Shown one piece after another: positions 32,557 through 36,490 of a DNA stretch of 36,490 nt. A program made the translations under genes and the position numbers. Origin of the DNA: DUUS01 sp964416365 (GTDB lineage: Bacteria; Bacillota_I; Bacilli_A; RF39; UBA660); NCBI GenBank assembly GCA_964416365.1, contig CAYQDO010000004.1:1-36490 (forward strand), in the 5' to 3' direction. The notes beneath the pieces are model-generated. The model saw nothing but the letters and a program-made list of their open reading frames with translations, had not been told where the DNA came from and made no database searches. Every line of letters begins with the position of its first letter. Position 1 is the stretch's first letter.

Positions 32557-33096
32557 ATGAAAATTTGTTTTATTGCGCCAAGTTATTATGGAAAAACTAC
32601 CGCAACCGAGATTATAAAAAAACACTTTAATTCAGAAAATATCAAGATTGCTAAACCACTTTATGAACTACAAAAACATTTTTATCAGTTTATTGACCGA
32701 GATATTAAAGATAAGCAGGATGGTGAGTTACTGCAATTTCTGGGCCAAAAGATTCGCAAAGAAAATCCTCGGTTTTTATTAGAAAGATTTTTTGGAGAAG
32801 TAAATAATAGTCAAAATCCAATCATTATAAATGATGATTGTCGTCCTCTTGACTATGCCTTTTTAAAAGAAATGGGATTCATTTTTATAAAAATAAATGG
32901 CTTTAGAAGAGATCGGCAAGATCATATTGAAATTAATCTTAAAAACACTTTAGAGTGGCAGGAAGAAATAAAATGTGACTATGAACTAGATAATTATTCA
33001 ACACTATTAGATTATGAAAAAAATATATTAAATCTTATGAAGGAGATTATTGAAAATGAAAAAATGTTACATAATTCCAATGGAAAAATGCTCTAG
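32557..33096 (+). CDS. P-loop kinase resembling dNMP kinases
   Basis: 179 residues, soluble. The start CFIAPSYYGKTTATEII is a P-loop of the form AxxxxGKT (A7-T14). A later IIINDDCRPLDYAFLKEMGFIFIKINGFRRDR resembles the conserved Asp-Arg block and following strand of phage-type deoxynucleoside monophosphate kinases. The C-terminus is helical. GGAGGAGG precedes the ATG and the operator site B lies upstream. The end overlaps the radical SAM gene by 41 bases. It is the first gene of a five-gene unit; nucleotide monophosphate phosphorylation is the likely activity, with the true substrate unknown. Confidence 0.72.
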   Translation: MKICFIAPSYYGKTTATEIIKKHFNSENIKIAKPLYELQKHFYQFIDRDIKDKQDGELLQFLGQKIRKENPRFLLERFFGEVNNSQNPIIINDDCRPLDYAFLKEMGFIFIKINGFRRDRQDHIEINLKNTLEWQEEIKCDYELDNYSTLLDYEKNILNLMKEIIENEKMLHNSNGKML

Positions 33097-34252
33097 TAAT
33101 TGTACTTTTTGTATTTCTAAGTCTAGAGATTATCAGAATAAGTTAAGCAACAAAGAAGAACCTTTTATAAAAAATGTTGATGATATATTGATAACTTTAA
33201 AATTAAGAGGAGTAAAGAATTATGAAATCACGGGTGGTGGAGAACCTTTTTTAGATCAAAATCTTCAAGATAAAATAAATTTAATAAGAAAGTACATACC
33301 AGATGCTTATATAAAGATTTATACTAATGGAAATCATTTACAAAAATTAACTGGATTGGATGAAATAAATATTTCCATAGCTCATTATAATGATGCTCAA
33401 AATATTAATATCATGCGCCCTAAAACCTATGTATTTCTAAAAAGTAAGCTTTCCTTCTTTAAAGAAAATTATCCTAACACAAGAATTAGATTATCTGTGC
33501 CATTATTAAAAAACGGTATTAATAGTAATGATGAAATTAAAAATCTAATTGAAACAACCAAGGTTTATGATGTGGAATATGTAATTAGAACAATTTATCC
33601 TCATACACCAAATTATGATGATAATTATGTAGATGTTAACTACGAACATCCTAAAATTAAATATGAGAAGGATAATGCTGTTGGAGACTTTGATGAAATA
33701 ATCTGGTGGGATAACGATGAGTTATATGCCAATTGGTCTTTAAATAGAAAAAAACATTTATTTAGTTACCTATTATTAAAACCTGATGCTGCTCATTATT
33801 TAGATGAAATATTTAATGTGATTGAAAAAAAAGATTTAGAGTATTACGTTAGACTATATAAAGACATCGATAAAATAATGTATTTATATCGGGACAAGCC
33901 ACCAGAAATTCAGGATATTATCAGAAAACATTTAAAAGGCTTATCATTATTGTTTGGTCCAGAATTTTTAGTTTTATTTCTTAATAAAAAAACAGAAGTA
34001 GCTTTGGAAGAATTAGTAAATATTGCTGCTTTGTTAAAAAAAGAAATTCGAGATACCTATTCATTTACTTTTAGACATCAAGGCTACATTAATTATGAAA
34101 ATACTAATGTTCAAGCTAATATGGTACATGCACCAGATGAACCAGGGGTTAAATTTGATGAAGATATTGATTATTTAAATTCCATGGAATATAAAACACT
34201 TGGTAAAAATGAATTAGTTTTAGCTAGAAAAAATGGAACGTTTAAATTATGA
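33056..34252 (+). CDS. Radical SAM enzyme of unknown reaction
   Basis: 398 residues. The N-terminus MKKCYIIPMEKCSSNCTFC holds the CxxxCxxC motif (C12, C16, C19), followed by the SAM motif ITGGGEPFLD and YTNGNHLQ. After the barrel (about to residue 215) comes a helical domain (KKHLFSYLLLKPDAAHYLDEIF) and a C-terminal part FRHQGYINYENTNVQ. I see no SPASM cysteine set at the end. It starts at ATG 33056; a TTG at 33050 is too close to AGGAG. Its stop overlaps dcd by 4 bases (ATGA). Context suggests a nucleotide or nucleoside-derived substrate. I cannot assign the reaction. Confidence 0.82.
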   Translation: MKKCYIIPMEKCSSNCTFCISKSRDYQNKLSNKEEPFIKNVDDILITLKLRGVKNYEITGGGEPFLDQNLQDKINLIRKYIPDAYIKIYTNGNHLQKLTGLDEINISIAHYNDAQNINIMRPKTYVFLKSKLSFFKENYPNTRIRLSVPLLKNGINSNDEIKNLIETTKVYDVEYVIRTIYPHTPNYDDNYVDVNYEHPKIKYEKDNAVGDFDEIIWWDNDELYANWSLNRKKHLFSYLLLKPDAAHYLDEIFNVIEKKDLEYYVRLYKDIDKIMYLYRDKPPEIQDIIRKHLKGLSLLFGPEFLVLFLNKKTEVALEELVNIAALLKKEIRDTYSFTFRHQGYINYENTNVQANMVHAPDEPGVKFDEDIDYLNSMEYKTLGKNELVLARKNGTFKL

Positions 34253-34776
34253 TTTTAAGTGGTTTAAAAATAGAAAAAGAAATTCAAAATGGAAATATAA
34301 ATATCGAGCCCTTCAAAGAAGACTCATTAAATCCTAATAGTTATAATTATTGCTTAGGAAATGTGTTATATGAAATAAATGATGAAGTAATTGATCCTAA
34401 AGAAAAAACGCAATATAAAGAAATAAAATTAACTAAAAAGGGTTATGTATTAAAGCCCAATAAACTTTATTTAGCAAATACTTTTGAAAAAATTGGCAGT
34501 AAAAAATATGTTACGCAATTAATTGGCCGAAGCTCTATAGGAAGACTAGGTTTGTTTTTACAAGTAACAGCTCCTTTAGGTCATATTGGATGTTATCATA
34601 ACTGGACATTAGAATTAAAAACCGTTGAACCTTTAAGAGTATATCCTTATATGAAAATCGGTCAGGTAACTTTTTGGAAATTAACTGGTAAAAAAACAAT
34701 TACTTATGAAACAGGAAAATATAATAAACATAATAAGCCATACGTCAGTATGTATTATAAAGGAGGAGTAAAATGA
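34249..34776 (+). CDS. dcd: dCTP deaminase paralogue 1 (keeps Glu122, lacks Asp112)
   Basis: 175 residues of the Dcd/dUTPase fold. Dcd converts dCTP to dUTP in homotrimers whose active sites lie between subunits. It has NPNSYNY, the GRSSIGRLGLF core (R94, S95, R99) and KIGQVTFW. The catalytic glutamate is kept in TLEL (E122). However, the usual D-I-G-F-x-G before it is H-I-G-C-Y-H (H112, C115, H117). In the M. jannaschii enzyme, as I recall, the matching acids are D135 and E145, spaced 10 apart as here. The ATG overlaps the rSAM stop (ATGA). It likely works with the next gene. Confidence 0.85.
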   Translation: MILSGLKIEKEIQNGNINIEPFKEDSLNPNSYNYCLGNVLYEINDEVIDPKEKTQYKEIKLTKKGYVLKPNKLYLANTFEKIGSKKYVTQLIGRSSIGRLGLFLQVTAPLGHIGCYHNWTLELKTVEPLRVYPYMKIGQVTFWKLTGKKTITYETGKYNKHNKPYVSMYYKGGVK

Positions 34777-35297
34777 TTTTATCTGGCAGTAAAATTAAAA
34801 CTTGCGTTAAGCAAGGCACAATAGATATTTCACCTTTTAACAATTCCCAAATCAATCCTAACAGTTATAATTATCGTTTAGGGGATTATTTGAAAGTTTA
34901 TGAAGAGAATATTTTAGATCCTAAAAAGAAATTGAAAACCAAAAAAATTAAAATTCCTGAAGAGGGATTAATCTTATATCCCAATAAACTTTATCTTGGT
35001 TATACCGAAGAAATCTTTGGCAGTGATAAATATGTTCCGATTATTACGGGGCGAAGTTCAACTGGTCGTTTAGGACTTTTCGTCCAAATTACTTCAGATT
35101 TAGTTGATATAGGCTTTCATGGTAGGTTAACTCTTCAACTTCATGCTACTCAGCCGGTAAAAATTTATCCGCGAATGTTAATTGGCCAAGTTATGTTCTG
35201 GAGAATATATGGTAAAATAAAACTTTATGAGGGAAAATATCAAAATTCCACAGGGCCTAGAGAAACTGAAGTTTGGAGAGATTTTAAAAATGCCTAA
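34773..35297 (+). CDS. dcd: dCTP deaminase paralogue 2 (keeps Asp112, has Gln122)
   Basis: 174 residues, same family and same start MILSG-KI as the gene before it. It has NPNSYNY, GRSSTGRLGLF (R94, S95, R99), the canonical DIGFHG (D112 to G117) and a normal C-terminus with KYQNSTG. The catalytic Glu is replaced: TLQL gives Q122 in place of E122. An E-to-Q change at this site kills activity in the M. jannaschii enzyme (from memory). Alone it is therefore probably inactive. The two paralogues number identically to position 123. The ATG overlaps the previous stop by 4 bases. The AAAGGAGG site is inside the first dcd gene. Confidence 0.85.
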   Translation: MILSGSKIKTCVKQGTIDISPFNNSQINPNSYNYRLGDYLKVYEENILDPKKKLKTKKIKIPEEGLILYPNKLYLGYTEEIFGSDKYVPIITGRSSTGRLGLFVQITSDLVDIGFHGRLTLQLHATQPVKIYPRMLIGQVMFWRIYGKIKLYEGKYQNSTGPRETEVWRDFKNA

Positions 35298-35847
35298 AAT
35301 TTATTTAATGCGTCACGGGTTAGATGATGAAAATTTTGTTGGTGGTTGGAGTGAAGGATCTTTAACTATGGAAGGAATAGAGCAAGTTGCAGAAGCTACT
35401 GATTTTATAGTAGAAAACATCCCTAATTTAAATGCTATATATCACAGTAATCTGCAAAGAACTATTGAAACAACTAAAATTATTAATGAAAAACTAAAAT
35501 TTCCTGAGTATCCTTTACCAGAAATAAGAGAGCTTAATAAAGGAAAGCTTAATGGATTATTGGTATCAGATGCTAAAAAGAATTATCCAGATTATTTTCC
35601 CCATCCATTAATTGAACAAAGATATCCGGAAGGAGAATCACTTTTGGATTTATATAATAGAGTCAAATTATTTCTTGAAAAAATAAAAAATTATGAAGCC
35701 AGTTTTCTAGTAACTCACCGCGGATTTATCAACATGATATATTTTATTTTAAATGATAAAAAAATAAATTACGATAAAAAGCAATTTTGTGTGGATCACG
35801 CTTCAATTCATGAATTGAAACTAAACAAAATAAAGAGAATCTATTAA
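35290..35847 (+). CDS. Histidine phosphatase (phosphoglycerate-mutase fold)
   Basis: 186 residues beginning MPKIYLMRHGLDDENFVGGW, with the RHG catalytic motif (His9); later NLQRTIETTKII carries the second conserved Arg, the acid is in ELNKGKLNG and the second His in THRGF. I chose the ATG at 35290, which overlaps the dcd stop by 8 bases; the longer frame from 35227 is not supported by a site. It is the last gene of the unit. Removal of a phosphate from a nucleotide or sugar phosphate is likely; the substrate is not determined. Confidence 0.85.
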   Translation: MPKIYLMRHGLDDENFVGGWSEGSLTMEGIEQVAEATDFIVENIPNLNAIYHSNLQRTIETTKIINEKLKFPEYPLPEIRELNKGKLNGLLVSDAKKNYPDYFPHPLIEQRYPEGESLLDLYNRVKLFLEKIKNYEASFLVTHRGFINMIYFILNDKKINYDKKQFCVDHASIHELKLNKIKRIY

Positions 35848-35851
35848 GCTT

Positions 35852-35913
35852 TTGTCATAGTCACATCTTAATCATATACATAAAATACACTAGAAAGGAA
35901 AGTGTATTTTATG
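35852..35913 (+). promoter_or_regulatory. Promoter and inverted operator copies before the CotD-like gene (site C)
   Basis: TTGTCA (35852-35857), 17 bp and TATACA (35875-35880). CATAAAATACACT (35879-35891) and AGTGTATTTTATG (35901-35913) are a perfect 13-bp inverted pair around AGAAAGGAA, which contains the ribosome binding site. Each arm contains the ATAAAATACACT that also forms the right half of sites A and (nearly) B. The ATG at 35911 lies in the right arm. Either two half-operators or an RNA hairpin hiding the start codon would regulate the gene. Confidence 0.6.
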
Positions 35914-36192
35914 TTTAGAACAAATAATAGGTGTGCTGATAATAATATGAATATGGAAGGTGGAGCAATGCAATCACCTATGGCATTTCCAGGAATGATG
36001 TGTGATCCAATCATTGAGTGTCCATGTGAAAGAGTAGTGAATCGTCAGTTTTGCCATCAAATACAACATATTCAACCAATTCACACTAGAATAATTAATA
36101 ATCATGTTTACAATCATAGTTTTGTTCCACAATATACTTGTTGTGAAGAAAATAGAATTTGTCATGTCTATGATCAAAACCCTTGTTGTTAA
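35911..36192 (+). CDS. CotD-like Cys/His-rich protein
   Basis: 93 residues with ten Cys (at 8, 31, 37, 39, 48, 77, 78, 84, 92, 93) and six His. The core CDPIIECPCERVVNRQF and IQPIHTRIINNHVYNH resembles CotD-type spore coat proteins. No signal peptide. I see no other sporulation gene in the window, so a spore role is uncertain; it may be a metal-binding or cross-linked protein. The start ATG is at 35911; the GTG at 35902 lies in the repeat. It is preceded by the paired operator copies. Confidence 0.6.
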   Translation: MFRTNNRCADNNMNMEGGAMQSPMAFPGMMCDPIIECPCERVVNRQFCHQIQHIQPIHTRIINNHVYNHSFVPQYTCCEENRICHVYDQNPCC

Positions 36193-36282
36193 TAATATTG
36201 TCAACTTAACGTACAATTTATTTTTAAAACGTATATAAAGTTATTACCCTATAGTATATTAATATTGTAGGAGAGTGATAAC

Positions 36283-36474
36283 TTGCTTTATCCATCGATA
36301 GATAAAATATTAAATGTTGTTGATTCAAAGTACATCTTAGTACATATTGTTGCAACACGCGGTAAACAAATGCAAGAGACAAATCATTATCAATTGCCCG
36401 ATTCTGAATATAAATGTCAAAAAGAAATTGGCAGGGCACTTGAAGAAATAGAAAAAGGTTTAATTAAGTTTTAA
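36283..36474 (+). CDS. rpoZ: RpoZ, RNA polymerase omega subunit
   Basis: Small subunit that helps assemble and stabilise the beta' subunit of RNA polymerase. It begins MLYPSIDKILNVVDSKYILVHIVATRGKQM (positions 1-30), the standard omega N-terminus, and ends with KEIGRALEEIEKG. 63 residues is close to the short Firmicutes form. The start is a TTG at 36283 with GGAGAGTGATAAC upstream. The usual gmk gene is not immediately before it. The window ends 16 bases downstream. Confidence 0.92.
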   Translation: MLYPSIDKILNVVDSKYILVHIVATRGKQMQETNHYQLPDSEYKCQKEIGRALEEIEKGLIKF

Positions 36475-36488
36475 TTAACTTTTTTTTA
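36466..36488 (+). terminator. Possible terminator after rpoZ
   Basis: AAGTT (36466-36470) and AACTT (36477-36481) form a short stem over TTAATT and the stop codon, followed by eight T. The stem is weak, and the window ends here. Confidence 0.4.
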
Positions 36489-36490
36489 TG

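Noticed and set aside
1..36490. Code 4 (TGA as Trp), expected for Mollicutes
   Set aside because: Trp is read as TGG throughout, genes such as scpA, trxB and nrdD stop at TGA, and no long frame needs TGA read-through.
1..36490. CRISPR array, insertion sequence, transposase, integrase or prophage genes
   Set aside because: No regularly spaced repeats, transposase motifs or phage structural genes were seen; the accessory genes at 11958-24172 lack mobility genes.

Overview
The window comes from a very AT-rich (visibly well under 35% G+C), low-GC Gram-positive-type bacterium. Strong AGGAGG-like ribosome binding sites, a MurC cell-wall ligase, LexA with a Bacillus-type SOS box, ScpA/ScpB, NatA/NatB-type ABC transport, class III (anaerobic) ribonucleotide reductase and compact U-tailed terminators all fit an anaerobic member of the Bacilli/Erysipelotrichia. 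The wall-bearing 'RF39-like' gut relatives of the Mollicutes are my best guess; this placement is inference. TGA is used as a stop and Trp is encoded by TGG, so the code is standard. Three N runs (403-437, 1049-1058, 20796-20895) show a draft, probably metagenomic, assembly.

Layout. (1) 1-1700: a surface protein broken by two assembly gaps. (2) 1760-6144, mostly minus strand: lexA, a divergent 47-residue SOS-controlled membrane protein, murC, and an ABC-2 exporter pair. (3) 6261-11790, plus strand housekeeping: miaB, an M3 oligopeptidase, a membrane-anchored unknown, scpA-scpB and tRNA-Leu(CAA). (4) 11958-24172, accessory: several unrecognised proteins, a sortase-type surface protein, a fusion of a C39-like cysteine peptidase with a methyltransferase, an acyl-CoA synthetase-like enzyme, two paralogous HD-domain proteins, a membrane/LuxR regulator interrupted by an N gap, a lipoprotein and small membrane proteins. 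(5) 24405-30317: an anaerobic nucleotide-reduction operon made of a catalytically degenerate NrdD paralogue with an ATP cone, NrdG, an NrdD with a fused C-terminal glutaredoxin-like domain, and a TrxB-like reductase. (6) 30314-31749: a candidate small RNA and ffh. (7) 31781-35847: a Nudix-winged-helix regulator, then a five-gene overlapping operon (dNMP-kinase-like protein, radical SAM enzyme, two dCTP-deaminase paralogues, histidine phosphatase). (8) 35852-36490: a CotD-like Cys/His-rich protein and rpoZ.

The most interesting part is region 7. The Nudix regulator has a near-palindrome that exactly fills the 17-bp spacer of its own consensus promoter. The same sequence recurs just before the kinase/rSAM/dcd operon and, as an inverted pair, at the CotD-like gene. 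The two adjacent Dcd paralogues carry complementary substitutions at the expected catalytic acids (H112/E122 versus D112/Q122), so they may work as a hetero-oligomer. Together this looks like a small regulon for making or clearing a (deoxy)nucleotide. I do not recognise it as a described system. Second in interest is the dead NrdD paralogue directly upstream of the activase and the redoxin-fused reductase.
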